From contig NZ_JABBXD010000009.1 in assembly GCF_014750655.1 (NCBI RefSeq), positions 1-64,000 on the forward strand: 64,000 nucleotides of DNA, written 5' to 3'. Under the pieces are notes generated by a model. That model was not told the origin of the DNA. It ran no database searches and worked only from the letters and a program-made list of their open reading frames with translations. Below, in pieces: positions 46,312 to 55,985 of the stretch (position 1 is the first letter of the stretch; each line of letters opens with the position of its first letter). The DNA comes from Salinimonas profundi. GTDB taxonomy: Bacteria > Pseudomonadota > Gammaproteobacteria > Enterobacterales > Alteromonadaceae. The position numbers and the translations under genes were made by a program.

Positions 46312-47741
46312 GCAAGACGATTCTGATTATTGCACGTGATGAATGGCGCTATTGGCAGCGATCCCGGTTATCTTTGGCGGTACTTATTATTGCGCTTTCA
46401 TTGGTTGCTGCCTCTGTTTGGGTAACCAAAGTATCGAATACGGATAACGCTCATCAGCGCGCTCATATGCAGTCTCAGGCTGAGCATAGTTTTAAAGATC
46501 AGCCCGACCGTCACCCTCACAGAATGGTCCACTATGGTCACTATGTATTTCGAAGCTTGCCACCATTGGGAGCCCTGGATCCTGGAATCGATGCGCTGAC
46601 CGGCAACGCAATATTTTTAGAAGGCCATCGGCAAAACTCGGCAACATTAGCGGATAAAAAGCAAAGTAGCGGTTTAACCTGGATAAGCTCCCTCACTCCG
46701 GCCTTTGTTATGCAAATTATAGCGCCGCTGTTATTAATCATTCTCGGCTTCAGTATGGTAACCAGAGAGCGGGAAGCGGGGACACTGGATTTTCTTAAAG
46801 TTCAGGGAGTATCGCTCCTTGCTCTGCTTGCCGGTAAAGGTCTTGCACTTGTAACCGCTGCCGTATTGATAAGCACCCCGCTGATAATAGGCGTAATGAT
46901 CAGTGTGATTAATGGCGCAGGGTTACTTTCTGCGACTGCATTTATCGCCAGCTACTGGCTTTACCTGATTATCTGGTCTGCGATAGTACTCTTGATATCG
47001 ACCCTTGTGCGCACCAACGCGTCGAGCTTTAGTGGATTGATTGCGATATGGATCCTCACATGCCTGATTATTCCGAGGGTTGCTAGCAACACTGCCGGAG
47101 TAATTGTGCACGCACCGGGCAAGCTAGAAACCGACTTGGCTATTTTGAGACAATTACGCGAAATCGGTGATGGTCATAACATGAGCAGTCGAGCAAATAG
47201 TGCCATGCGGGACAGCTTACTGGCTAAATACAATGTAAAGTCTGTTGATGCGCTGCCGGTAAATTTTAAAGGTATTGTTGCCCAACAGTCAGAGGCAGAT
47301 CTGACAAAAGTGCTTAACAAGTTTGCCCGACAACAAATGCATCAGCAAACCGGCCAGGCTGAGATTTTCCGCTATTTTGGCTGGCTCTCTCCCATGATCG
47401 CTATTCAGAATGCTTCAATGAAACTGGCTGCAACAGATCTTGAAAATTATCACGAATTTCTGCAACAGGCCGAAACCGCACGATATGATTTTGTGCAGTC
47501 GCTGAACAGACTCCACGCTGAAAATATGACGCTGGAACAGGACTCGAATAAATACCGGAATGATGTCGCTAAAAAAGCCGCAACCGTAAGCGCTGATAAT
47601 TGGCAAATCCTCTCTGATTTTTCATTTTCCCCTCTTTCCGAAAAACAGCGAATTACGAACAGCCTTTTCGCCATATCTCAATTGCTTTTGATGTTAGGCG
47701 CATTACTGGCAACGCTTTCATTTGCAGGTAAACGACTATGA
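46308..47741 (+). CDS. ABC-2 type permease, DUF3526-like, first copy
   Basis: This 477-residue inner-membrane protein has a first helix at about 20-40, a periplasmic loop, a cluster of five helices at about 130-265 (FVMQIIAPLLLIILGFSMVT onwards), a large soluble region (about 280-430) and a final helix. The layout fits DUF3526 ABC-2 permeases, usually found in pairs next to an ATPase. It overlaps the ATPase gene and the next permease gene, each by ATGA. It would export or insert an unknown compound. Confidence 0.82.
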   Translation: MSKTILIIARDEWRYWQRSRLSLAVLIIALSLVAASVWVTKVSNTDNAHQRAHMQSQAEHSFKDQPDRHPHRMVHYGHYVFRSLPPLGALDPGIDALTGNAIFLEGHRQNSATLADKKQSSGLTWISSLTPAFVMQIIAPLLLIILGFSMVTREREAGTLDFLKVQGVSLLALLAGKGLALVTAAVLISTPLIIGVMISVINGAGLLSATAFIASYWLYLIIWSAIVLLISTLVRTNASSFSGLIAIWILTCLIIPRVASNTAGVIVHAPGKLETDLAILRQLREIGDGHNMSSRANSAMRDSLLAKYNVKSVDALPVNFKGIVAQQSEADLTKVLNKFARQQMHQQTGQAEIFRYFGWLSPMIAIQNASMKLAATDLENYHEFLQQAETARYDFVQSLNRLHAENMTLEQDSNKYRNDVAKKAATVSADNWQILSDFSFSPLSEKQRITNSLFAISQLLLMLGALLATLSFAGKRL

Positions 47742-49003
47742 ACTGGATAGATATTCGCCGCGAAGCGCTATTTTTAATTAGTAAAAAAAGCATCGTTGCT
47801 TTATTAATTATCGCGACGCTATTGTCCATATTTTCAGTATGGACAGGAAGTGTTGAAATTGCCCAGCAGCGGGCGACCATTCAAAGGCTGATTGACGCTG
47901 ACGAACTGGACAGAAAAGCCGTTACCGAGCAATACCATGATTACGGTTATATTGCTTATTACACATTCCACCTAACCTATGCACCGCCCTCCCCCCTTGC
48001 ATTTGCCGCGTTGGGCGTCAGAGATGTGTATCCGTGGAAGCATCGGATCAGAATGCTTGCTCTGGAGGGTCAGATTCACGAGTCTGATACACAGAATCCG
48101 GAGTTGGCACTGGCGGGAAAAATTGACTTCACGTTTGTCGTTGCCGTGTTTTCTCCTTTACTTTTGCTCTTATTACTACACGACATGCGCGCGAGCGAAC
48201 GGGCAGCATCTCGCTATGATTTTTTAATGGTTACCCGTAGACATCGTTATAACTTATGGCCACTACGGGCCGGGATTACGGTGGCGCTGTTATGGTTGGC
48301 GTTGATTATACCGTTTATTGCAGGCGCTTTATTTAACGGTGTAACCGTTGGTTTAATTATCCTGGTTTCTCTGACCGTAGCGGCTTACCTGTCGGGCTGG
48401 GCGGTATTGTGCTATTGGGTTTCACGTATACATGCGTCTGCACCTGTCCTGGCATCCCTCATATTGGGTGCGTGGCTGCTGACAACATTCATTATCCCCT
48501 CCGCAGGCAATGTCATTATTGACAAGTACTATAATGGACCTCACGGCGGCGCTGTGCTGATGACGCAGCGCGAAGCAGTTAACGATGCCTGGGATTTACC
48601 CCATGAGACAACGATGGCGGCATTTTTGGAAAATCATCCTCAATGGGCAGGAAAAACTGATACCAACAGCCTGTTTGAATGGAAATGGTATTACGCGTTT
48701 CAACAAGTCGGCGATGAAAAAGTCCAGCCTCTGGCAGAGGCATACCAGCAAACCGCAAAAGATAGATATGAGACAGCGGGCTGGGTAGCATTGTTATCGC
48801 CGGCAACATTGCTTCAGCGACAGTTGACTCAATGGGCCGACACCGACGCTACGGCAGCCTGGCAATACAACGATAAAGTCAGGTCGTTTCACGCAGAATT
48901 ACGCCACTTTTATTACCCACTGTTATTTAACGATAAAGACTTTGAAAAAGCAGCATTACAAAAGCGACCTGAATTCGACACCGTCAAGAAGTCGGATGAA
49001 TAA
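47738..49003 (+). CDS. ABC-2 type permease, DUF3526-like, second copy
   Basis: This is a 421-residue protein with the same plan as its neighbour: a helix at about 15-35, a periplasmic loop with HLTYAPPSPLAFAALGVRDVYPW, four to five helices at about 125-265 and a soluble C-terminal part. It starts by ATGA overlap with the first permease gene. The two probably form the heterodimeric membrane part of one transporter. The soluble loop lengths suggest a periplasmic surface that meets a partner. Confidence 0.82.
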   Translation: MNWIDIRREALFLISKKSIVALLIIATLLSIFSVWTGSVEIAQQRATIQRLIDADELDRKAVTEQYHDYGYIAYYTFHLTYAPPSPLAFAALGVRDVYPWKHRIRMLALEGQIHESDTQNPELALAGKIDFTFVVAVFSPLLLLLLLHDMRASERAASRYDFLMVTRRHRYNLWPLRAGITVALLWLALIIPFIAGALFNGVTVGLIILVSLTVAAYLSGWAVLCYWVSRIHASAPVLASLILGAWLLTTFIIPSAGNVIIDKYYNGPHGGAVLMTQREAVNDAWDLPHETTMAAFLENHPQWAGKTDTNSLFEWKWYYAFQQVGDEKVQPLAEAYQQTAKDRYETAGWVALLSPATLLQRQLTQWADTDATAAWQYNDKVRSFHAELRHFYYPLLFNDKDFEKAALQKRPEFDTVKKSDE

Positions 49004-49165
49004 TCAGGATGTTGCATTTTAAATTTGTTCAGTCAGGTGTAGCCACCTGCCTGGACGTCAATCGAAAACATCAGTGTGCCCGAACATTTACGCTTTTTGT
49101 TTTACACGATCATTGCCGGCAACTGTCGCTTTGCTCTTTACCATCATAAGTAAGGTTTACTATTC

Positions 49166-50212
49166 ATGCGAAACATCCCTTCAATCCGTATAGTGAAAAA
49201 ATACGCCCTCTTCATGCTATGTACTTTGTGTTCACAGGTAGACGCTAAAGATACATTTGAACTTATGGGTGAGAAAACTGCAGTCGGCGAGAAGCACGCC
49301 TTCATGGCCAGACAGGATGATATAAAATTACCGGTAACGGTAGTAAATGGTGCAGAATCAGGCCCCACCTTATTACTGGCAGCGGGGACGCATGGCGATG
49401 AGTTCCCTTCAATATTTGCACTGCAAAGACTGGCTCAGGAACTCGATGCGCAAACGGTGAAAGGCACAGTCATTTTTTTGCATCTTGCTAATCTGGATGG
49501 CTTCCACGGACGCCGGCTAGCATTAAATCCTAAGGATGAGAAAAACCTCAACCGAGAATTTCCCGGGAGCCCCACCGGCACAGCAACCGAGCAACTGGCT
49601 AATTTGTTAACCCGAGAATTTATCAGCAAGATAGATTATTTTGTTGATATGCATTCGGGCAGCTCGAATCAGAAGTTACTCAACCATGTATATTCACCGT
49701 TTGTTGGCGATGAAAAGCTGGATGCACTGACGTTTGAGTTTGCTAAAGCTACAGGTATGCAGCATATCGTGATGTATGGTGACAGACCGAGAGATCCTGC
49801 CAATTCGGTGTCGTTTCCCAATACCGCTATGACCCGTGGCATCCCCGGACTGACTACTGAAGTCGGGCACCTTGCTGAGCGCGATGAAAAATCCATCGAA
49901 TTTGCTTTTGATATAGCTAAAAACACAATGATATTTCTGGATATGCTTCCCGGAGAACACGCTGTTCATCCAAATCCGGTCATTTATGAGAACGTAAAAT
50001 ATTTAAACAGTGCGCACGATGGTTTTTTCACACCACTGACAATAATTGGTCAGAAGGTGAAAGCCGGGGCCAGACTGGGAACGATCTCAGATTATTTTGG
50101 CAAAGTTCAGCAAACGATTACTGCCCCTACCGACGGCACCATTTTAATGATTAACGAGACCCCTCCCATCCAAAGTGGCGAATCGCCAGTTGCCATCGGC
50201 ATCGTCCGGTAA
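49166..50212 (+). CDS. exported AstE/AspA-family zinc hydrolase
   Basis: This is a 348-residue protein of the succinylglutamate desuccinylase/aspartoacylase group (M14-like fold) with a signal peptide (about 1-27, VDA-KD), so it acts in the periplasm. Zinc ligands are visible as GTHGDE (near residue 75) and DMHS (near 160), and a catalytic-type Glu in TTEVGH. The C-terminal 80 residues look like the family's beta domain (TITAPTDGTILM). It would cleave an amide or N-acyl bond. It follows the ABC permeases after 162 bases and precedes a siderophore-type receptor, suggesting trimming of a transported compound. Confidence 0.82.
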   Translation: MRNIPSIRIVKKYALFMLCTLCSQVDAKDTFELMGEKTAVGEKHAFMARQDDIKLPVTVVNGAESGPTLLLAAGTHGDEFPSIFALQRLAQELDAQTVKGTVIFLHLANLDGFHGRRLALNPKDEKNLNREFPGSPTGTATEQLANLLTREFISKIDYFVDMHSGSSNQKLLNHVYSPFVGDEKLDALTFEFAKATGMQHIVMYGDRPRDPANSVSFPNTAMTRGIPGLTTEVGHLAERDEKSIEFAFDIAKNTMIFLDMLPGEHAVHPNPVIYENVKYLNSAHDGFFTPLTIIGQKVKAGARLGTISDYFGKVQQTITAPTDGTILMINETPPIQSGESPVAIGIVR

Positions 50213-50226
50213 TCACTTTTATCGTC

Positions 50227-50260
50227 GCCGGATATCCTGTTCAGGTGATATCCGGCCATT
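50227..50260 (+). terminator. hairpin after the AstE-like gene
   Basis: A perfect 10-bp stem GCCGGATATC / GATATCCGGC with a 10-base loop lies 14 bases after the stop. The T-run is weak, so it may be a partial terminator or an mRNA-stabilising hairpin. Confidence 0.6.
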
Positions 50261-50453
50261 CTTTACCTTTAGCCTTCACGGGCAAATATCAATGTTGTTT
50301 CTCACGATGGTGAAAAAGCGATATCACCACGAGTATAAGCAATTGGTCCGCGTCGTTACTTAATTGTTTTGGCTATCCATGTCACACATACCGAACTGCC
50401 TTGAGATGAAACCTATAATCTGAGAGATAGTAGTGAATACCAAATAATTGCTG

Positions 50454-50472
50454 AATGAAATGTTATATTATA
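50454..50472 (+). promoter_or_regulatory. shared 19-bp element before the siderophore-type receptor
   Basis: AATGAAATGTTATATTATA is identical to the reverse complement of 45541-45559. It ends 35 bases before the receptor start. The inner TTATATTATA could also be a -10 region, so the element may combine promoter and operator. Confidence 0.55.
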
Positions 50473-50507
50473 TCATTTTTAAATTACTCCTAATATTTTA
50501 AGTAGTT

Positions 50508-52622
50508 ATGAAAGCTTTCATTCTCTATCCACTTCTTTTCGTCAGCCCTCTTGCCAGCGCCCAAAATGAAAGCGCTGTAAATAGTGAGACTGATAAAGAC
50601 ATCGAGCACATTGAAGTCCGGCAGCATTGGCAACCATTTCGCGGCAATGTTCCTTTATTTGAAACGCCGCAGGCGGTAGATCGCATAAACGCTGAAACCC
50701 TGGATAATGAGGGAATTACCCAATTTATTGATGCGCTGAACTTTTCACCCAGTATTGTCAGGCAAAACAATTCCGGCGGAATGTTCGACAGCTTCGCAAT
50801 TCGAGGGTTTTCGGGCGATGAAAATAACCCGACAGGCTATCTAATCAATGGTTTTAATGTGCGCGGGTACAGTGGTAACAGAGGCACGGTAAATATTGAA
50901 ACCGTTGAAGTTATGAAGGGACCAGGCTCTGCGCTTTATGGCCAGGGAGAGCCGGGCGGAACAATCAATATTATTACCAAGAAACCACGCTTTGATGAGC
51001 AGGGATATATTCAGGGAACCGTTGGTAACTTCGATAAAAAGATTCTCGAATTCGATTATACCAACGGACTGAACAGACAGAGCGCTTATCGCCTTACCGG
51101 CTCCTATGAGGATTCAGACACCTATCGTGACCATGTTTATTTTAAGAACCTGACGCTGAATCCCTCTTTTTTGTGGAATATCTCTGATTCGACGAATGTG
51201 TCCTACGAAATGGAGGTTCTGGAACAGGAAAAACCATTAGACCGTGGCGTATTTATTCTTAATGACAACTTTGATGATGTAGCGCCAGAAAGCTTTTACG
51301 GCGATGTTCGCGATGGTGCGCATGAGGTTAAAGCCTGGGGCCATCAGTTAGTTGCCAATCATGCGCTTAACCGTGACTGGCACCTGTTGGCAGGGCTTTC
51401 CTACCGCGACTCATCGTTTGAAGGGCAATCATCAGACACTGAGCTTTCTGATGGTCGGCAGTTATTGTATACCGACCCAACCGTGCTTTCCCGTCAAAGG
51501 CGAACCCGCGATTATCAGGCGCGCGATTTGTCTGTGCGTTTTGAACTTAGCGGCGAAGTTACCTTAGGCTCCATTGTCAATAATGTACTAATGGGCGTAG
51601 ATTATTACAATTATCACCTGGATACCGATTACAGAAGGTGGCGTACCGACTGGGGGTCACAAGACACCACATACAGCATCGACCCTCAACGCCCCGATTA
51701 CACAATTGCACGACCCGACGTAACGCCAACAACGTTGACGGCAGAAAAGCAAACCGGACAGGGCTTTTACGCCCAGGATCTGGCCGAGCTAACTGACAAT
51801 ACAAAATTTCTTATCGGCTTTCGTGTAGATAAGTTCGAGCAGGAAATTCTTAACAAGCTGAGTGGTTTGCCACAAGAACAGGATCAAACACAGTTTTCTC
51901 CTCGGTTAGGCCTTGTTTACGACATCAACGATAACCTCAATATCTATTCCAGTTATGCACAAGGATTCAGACCTAACCCAGGATTGGATGCAGACAGAAA
52001 TGCCTTTGATCCTGAAGAAACTGTTTCCTACGAAGTAGGTGCAAAATGGCAAAATATCGGCGGGCGTTTTTCAGGAAGCATTGCTGTGTTTAGTGCAGAA
52101 AAAGAAAATATGCTTACCGCCGAGCCAAATACCGGCTTTTCAGCAACCTTGGGCGAAGTTGAAAGTCAGGGGCTTGAGCTGCAACTCACTGCCGATGTGA
52201 CTGACAACACCCGGCTTGAGCTTGGCTACGCGTACACCGATGCAAAAACTGCCAATCAAGCGATAGATTCTGATTTTGGTGTAACCATCCCAAAAGGTGC
52301 AAGGCTGATCAATGTGGCCAAAAATGCAGGATATGTATCCTTGCGGCATTACGCGACTATCATGTCTAAAGAAGTATATCTGGGTGCTATGGCTCATTAT
52401 GTGGGCGACCGGCTGGGCGAGACCACCGACCCTGACTATATTCTTCCTTCCTATTCGCTGGTCAATATCTCAGCCTCTATGGCTATGACAACAAACCTGA
52501 GTTTGAACGTAGATGTGAACAATCTTTTTGATGAAACATACTTCGAGAACTCGTACCACAAGTTGTGGACAATGCCAGGCTCGCCACTTAATTACACCGC
52601 CAGTGTTAAATATCAGTTCTAA
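50508..52622 (+). CDS. TonB-dependent siderophore-type receptor
   Basis: This is a 704-residue outer-membrane receptor with a signal peptide to about residue 18 (ASA-QN). A TonB-box-like IEHIEVRQ precedes a plug domain (about 50-165) with FDSFAIRGFSG, TVEVMKGPGSALYGQGEPGGTIN split over the usual positions, and a 22-strand barrel ending in YTASVKYQF. Length and plug motifs fit the FhuA/FpvA siderophore group rather than the long polysaccharide receptors. The ligand is unknown: a ferric siderophore, a metallophore or a peptide. It shares an upstream element with the ABC operon. Confidence 0.87.
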   Translation: MKAFILYPLLFVSPLASAQNESAVNSETDKDIEHIEVRQHWQPFRGNVPLFETPQAVDRINAETLDNEGITQFIDALNFSPSIVRQNNSGGMFDSFAIRGFSGDENNPTGYLINGFNVRGYSGNRGTVNIETVEVMKGPGSALYGQGEPGGTINIITKKPRFDEQGYIQGTVGNFDKKILEFDYTNGLNRQSAYRLTGSYEDSDTYRDHVYFKNLTLNPSFLWNISDSTNVSYEMEVLEQEKPLDRGVFILNDNFDDVAPESFYGDVRDGAHEVKAWGHQLVANHALNRDWHLLAGLSYRDSSFEGQSSDTELSDGRQLLYTDPTVLSRQRRTRDYQARDLSVRFELSGEVTLGSIVNNVLMGVDYYNYHLDTDYRRWRTDWGSQDTTYSIDPQRPDYTIARPDVTPTTLTAEKQTGQGFYAQDLAELTDNTKFLIGFRVDKFEQEILNKLSGLPQEQDQTQFSPRLGLVYDINDNLNIYSSYAQGFRPNPGLDADRNAFDPEETVSYEVGAKWQNIGGRFSGSIAVFSAEKENMLTAEPNTGFSATLGEVESQGLELQLTADVTDNTRLELGYAYTDAKTANQAIDSDFGVTIPKGARLINVAKNAGYVSLRHYATIMSKEVYLGAMAHYVGDRLGETTDPDYILPSYSLVNISASMAMTTNLSLNVDVNNLFDETYFENSYHKLWTMPGSPLNYTASVKYQF

Positions 52623-52632
52623 TCGTTTGATA

Positions 52633-52669
52633 ATTTAATCCAGTCTGCTTTCAGCGCGCTGGATTAAAT
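52633..52669. repeat. 11-bp inverted repeat after the receptor
   Basis: ATTTAATCCAG and CTGGATTAAAT are perfect reverse complements with a 15-base spacer. There is no T-run. It may protect the 3' end of the receptor mRNA or be a protein site. Confidence 0.45.
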
Positions 52670-52764
52670 CATGTCTGCACTAAGTCAGATGTCATCCTCA
52701 AATTATGGTGCGCTTAGCGAGCAAAATTCCGGTACCGAAAACTATAGCCGGTTAAGGATGCGCA

Positions 52765-52793
52765 TAAAAAAACCGCCGGGAGGCGGTTTTTTT
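52765..52793. terminator. bidirectional terminator between the receptor and GH43-lectin gene
   Basis: A stem AAAAACCGCC / GGCGGTTTTT with a GGGA loop and T-runs on both strands lies between two convergent genes. Confidence 0.88.
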
Positions 52794-52806
52794 GTTCTAT
52801 CAGATA

Positions 52807-54723
52807 TTATTGTGGAGACCTGAAATGAAACACCTGACATTTCGTTTTCATATCGGGTTGCTGGGCGATGTTTGTACCATCAGCCAGGCCACAGTCAGAC
52901 ACGCCCATAGCCTGATTGTTATAGCGGTTGATTAACATCACTCCCCCACCCTCAGAAGGACGAATTTTCCACTGCGCAGTGGCCGACTCGCACTGGGTCA
53001 TTGCCAGGTTGGCACCCGGTACAACCGCATTATCTTCTGTCGCGATACACAGGTTACTATCTGCATCCGTCTTTAAACTGACATAGCCGGTGTCTGTTGG
53101 TACGATCGACCAGTGCTGATTCTCCTCATAATCAAAAGCCCGTTGCTCTACGTTATTACCATCCTGCGCCACGCTTACGGCTTTACCACTTTGCTGACTC
53201 AAGATGACCACGTCGCCCACAGGGCGAAGTTGCCACTGCGTACAGGCGCTGTCTTTGTTTTGTTGTAACACAGCCTGATTGGCCGCTGCCGAGCAGCCAG
53301 CAATAGCGAGAGGCTTTTCTGAATAGCGGTTGGTAATAGTAATATTGCCATCGGTGCCGCTTTCCAGCTTCCATTGCTGGCAAAAATTATTGCGCCACGC
53401 TGCGGTCTGAACACGCGCATTATCGGCAGTGGCACAGTCCGCCACACCCAGGAATTTACTGTCTTCGCGATTTGCCAGTCTGACAAAACCATCGGTAGTA
53501 GGATCCAACACCCACTGGCCATTGGTCGCTGAACACTGGCGCTGTATTGCGCGGTTGTCCTGTGGATCAGGCGAAATATCAAGACACAGTTCACTGGTTG
53601 CATTAACCAGGTGATAGCGCTGACCCTGTACGCGTGTTACCAATGGGCCGTTCTCACCGGAAGGCGGTGGTACTTCAACACCCGGCGTTAACGGCTTCCC
53701 AAAGTCAGGCGTCCCATCATCGTTCCAGCCAAATTTTTGCGCCCGCAGCGAACGCGTTGCTGAACAGCCGTGTTCAACGGAATCATTGCCATGATAGACC
53801 AACCAGTCTTCACTGCCATCCGGGGAGGTGAAAAAGCCGTTGTGGCCAGGCCCGAAAACCTCTTCCGTGCGCTCGAATACGGGTTCGTCGAATTTTTTCC
53901 AGGCGCTGGCTTTCATAGGATCATCCCCCACCAGCTCCAGCAGACCAAGCTTGTAGTCAGGCGTGTTACAAAAACTCGCCGAATACGTCATAAAGGTGCG
54001 ACCGTTATGCTGCAGAATTTCAGCGCCTTCTGTGACCTTGCGACCACTGATCTCCCAGTCCAACTCCGGACGGGTGATGACGGTATGGTCCTGATCTTTT
54101 TTCAGTGTCCAGGGATTCTCCATCTCAGCAATAATGTTTAGCTGTTGGTCGCCCTGCCACTGGGAGTAAATGACATACAATTTCCCATCATGCTCAAGAT
54201 AGTTACCGTCGATATTCCACACATCCGGCATCAAAGCACCTTTGTACTGATAAGGTCCCATAGGATCGTCGCCGGCACTTTCCAGAACATTAAGGTGCTG
54301 ATTGTCCAGCGTGCCGTCCTTTCCGGCGGTATACATCATGTACCAGCGATAACCATCAGGCCCTTTGAGACGATGAAATTCAAACGCCCAGAAGTTACAA
54401 CAACGCTCGGGATCGGTGGATGACCATACATTAACGGGTGTCGCATCCGCCAGTCCTGCCAGCGTGGGTGCTTTGCGCATCACCAGCTCTGACGTCCAGG
54501 TGGTGGTGGTCAGGTAGTAATTACCGTCCCAGTACTCCAGCCAGGGATCGGCGCCGTTGGGAAATAAGGGATTGGTAAACGTACCGCTTTTGCGAATATC
54601 CGGCTTCATCGCGCTCTGGTCAGTATCGACGTTGGTTGCCTTGCCGTCTGACGCAGACTGGCACGCACTAAGGCCAGATACCAACAGCAGCGCCGCGATT
54701 GCCTGAAAAAAATAGGTTTTCAT
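52807..54723 (-). CDS. GH43 arabinofuranosidase with C-terminal ricin-type lectin domains, lipoprotein
   Basis: This is a 638-residue lipoprotein with lipobox LSAC (Cys21). The GH43 domain (about 47-345) has Asp59 (GADPW), Asp172 (NIDGNY) and Glu232 (VTEGAEI), and resembles subfamily 26 like the enzyme at 28975-30012. From about residue 365 to the end are two ricin-type beta-trefoil regions with repeated Q-W motifs (NGQWVLDP, CQQWKLE, CTQWQLRP, NQHWSIVP, TAQWKIRP) and paired cysteines. They probably hold the enzyme on arabinan or another glycan. It lies 36 bases after the epimerase gene and is probably co-transcribed. Confidence 0.88.
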   Translation of the reverse strand: MKTYFFQAIAALLLVSGLSACQSASDGKATNVDTDQSAMKPDIRKSGTFTNPLFPNGADPWLEYWDGNYYLTTTTWTSELVMRKAPTLAGLADATPVNVWSSTDPERCCNFWAFEFHRLKGPDGYRWYMMYTAGKDGTLDNQHLNVLESAGDDPMGPYQYKGALMPDVWNIDGNYLEHDGKLYVIYSQWQGDQQLNIIAEMENPWTLKKDQDHTVITRPELDWEISGRKVTEGAEILQHNGRTFMTYSASFCNTPDYKLGLLELVGDDPMKASAWKKFDEPVFERTEEVFGPGHNGFFTSPDGSEDWLVYHGNDSVEHGCSATRSLRAQKFGWNDDGTPDFGKPLTPGVEVPPPSGENGPLVTRVQGQRYHLVNATSELCLDISPDPQDNRAIQRQCSATNGQWVLDPTTDGFVRLANREDSKFLGVADCATADNARVQTAAWRNNFCQQWKLESGTDGNITITNRYSEKPLAIAGCSAAANQAVLQQNKDSACTQWQLRPVGDVVILSQQSGKAVSVAQDGNNVEQRAFDYEENQHWSIVPTDTGYVSLKTDADSNLCIATEDNAVVPGANLAMTQCESATAQWKIRPSEGGGVMLINRYNNQAMGVSDCGLADGTNIAQQPDMKTKCQVFHFRSPQ

Positions 54724-54759
54724 GAGTCTTTTTCTGCCTTTACAAGCTTATTCGTACCA

Positions 54760-55956
54760 TTAGCGCGTGCCAAAGGCATAAACAATGCGGGTTGAATAAA
54801 CCTCCCCAGGATTCAGCGTTGTGCTGGCAAAATCTGGCTGATTGGGCGAATCAGGATTGTGCTGCGGCTCTAAGCAAAATGCACTACGCTTGTTATGTAC
54901 CATCCCCCTTTGCTTTGTGCTGCCATCCAGAAAGTTGCCTGAATAAAACTGTACTGCCGGCTCTTCCGTCAACACGGTGAGTGTGCGGCCGGAGTCCGGC
55001 TCATACACATTGGCAGCTTCTACTAACTCCCCATCCGGCGAGTCCTTGAGCACAAAATTATGATCATACCCTTTGCCGCGAGACAATTGTGTATTGTCAG
55101 CGTCAATCTCTTTGCCCATTGCTTTTGGCTGCGTAAAATCAAAGGGCGTGCCTTTCACCGACGCAATTTCACCAGTGGGGATTAAGCCTTCATCGACCGG
55201 TGTATAGGTATCGCCGTTAATTTGCAGCACGTGATCCAAGATGCTTCCTTCGCCCTGCAGATTAAAGTAGGTATGCTGTGTGAGGTTCACGATCGTCGGT
55301 TTATCCGTGGTCGCCACAAAAGCCATATCCAGCTTATTATCATTGGTCAGCGTATAGGTGACCTGGGTGTTTAGTGTACCCGGATATCCCTGGTCGCCAT
55401 CCGGGCTAATCAGTGTAAGGGTAACACCGGCCGACGTTTTGGTAACAAATGGCTCCATCTGCCAGACTTTTTTATCAAAGCCTTGTATACCGCCGTGCAG
55501 GTGGTTGTCTCCATCATTGGTGGCAAGCTGGTATTCCGTGCCATTTAACCGGAATTTTCCGTTGGCGATACGATTTCCGTAACGACCAATAATGGCGCCA
55601 AAATAAGGGTTGGCATCAACATAATCCTGCAGGTTGTCCATACCCAGAACGATATTGCCGGCTTTGCCGTCTGCATCAGGCGTGACCAGACGGCTAATGA
55701 TGCCGCCATAGCTGATGACATCAGCTTCGATACCCCGGCCATTTTTTAACGTTACTTTATAAACCGGCGTGCTGTCGGGCATATCACCGTAATGTGTCAT
55801 CTGTGCAGATGGTTGATTATTCATTGATTCGGCTCCGTGAGCATAACTCTGGCTGGAAAAAAATGTCAGTGTCAGTGTTGCAGCAACGAGGCTGCCGGTT
55901 AGACAACGTGATAATAAAGACTGGGGCCGTTGTGGCGCGAGTGCAGATAACACCAT
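54760..55956 (-). CDS. galM: exported aldose 1-epimerase (mutarotase)
   Basis: This 398-residue enzyme interconverts alpha and beta anomers of aldoses. It has the catalytic His in NLTQHTYFNL and Glu in CLEPQHNPDSPNQPDF, and GNRIANGKF and HGGIQGFDKKVW motifs. The N-terminus carries a signal peptide (about 1-40, SYA-HG), so it works outside the cytoplasm, where arabinose is released before import. An operator motif lies 30 bases upstream. Arabinose is the probable substrate here rather than galactose. The gene symbol is by family. Confidence 0.88.
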   Translation of the reverse strand: MVLSALAPQRPQSLLSRCLTGSLVAATLTLTFFSSQSYAHGAESMNNQPSAQMTHYGDMPDSTPVYKVTLKNGRGIEADVISYGGIISRLVTPDADGKAGNIVLGMDNLQDYVDANPYFGAIIGRYGNRIANGKFRLNGTEYQLATNDGDNHLHGGIQGFDKKVWQMEPFVTKTSAGVTLTLISPDGDQGYPGTLNTQVTYTLTNDNKLDMAFVATTDKPTIVNLTQHTYFNLQGEGSILDHVLQINGDTYTPVDEGLIPTGEIASVKGTPFDFTQPKAMGKEIDADNTQLSRGKGYDHNFVLKDSPDGELVEAANVYEPDSGRTLTVLTEEPAVQFYSGNFLDGSTKQRGMVHNKRSAFCLEPQHNPDSPNQPDFASTTLNPGEVYSTRIVYAFGTR

Positions 55957-55985
55957 GACTTACAATTCCCTAAAAAAATTTATAC

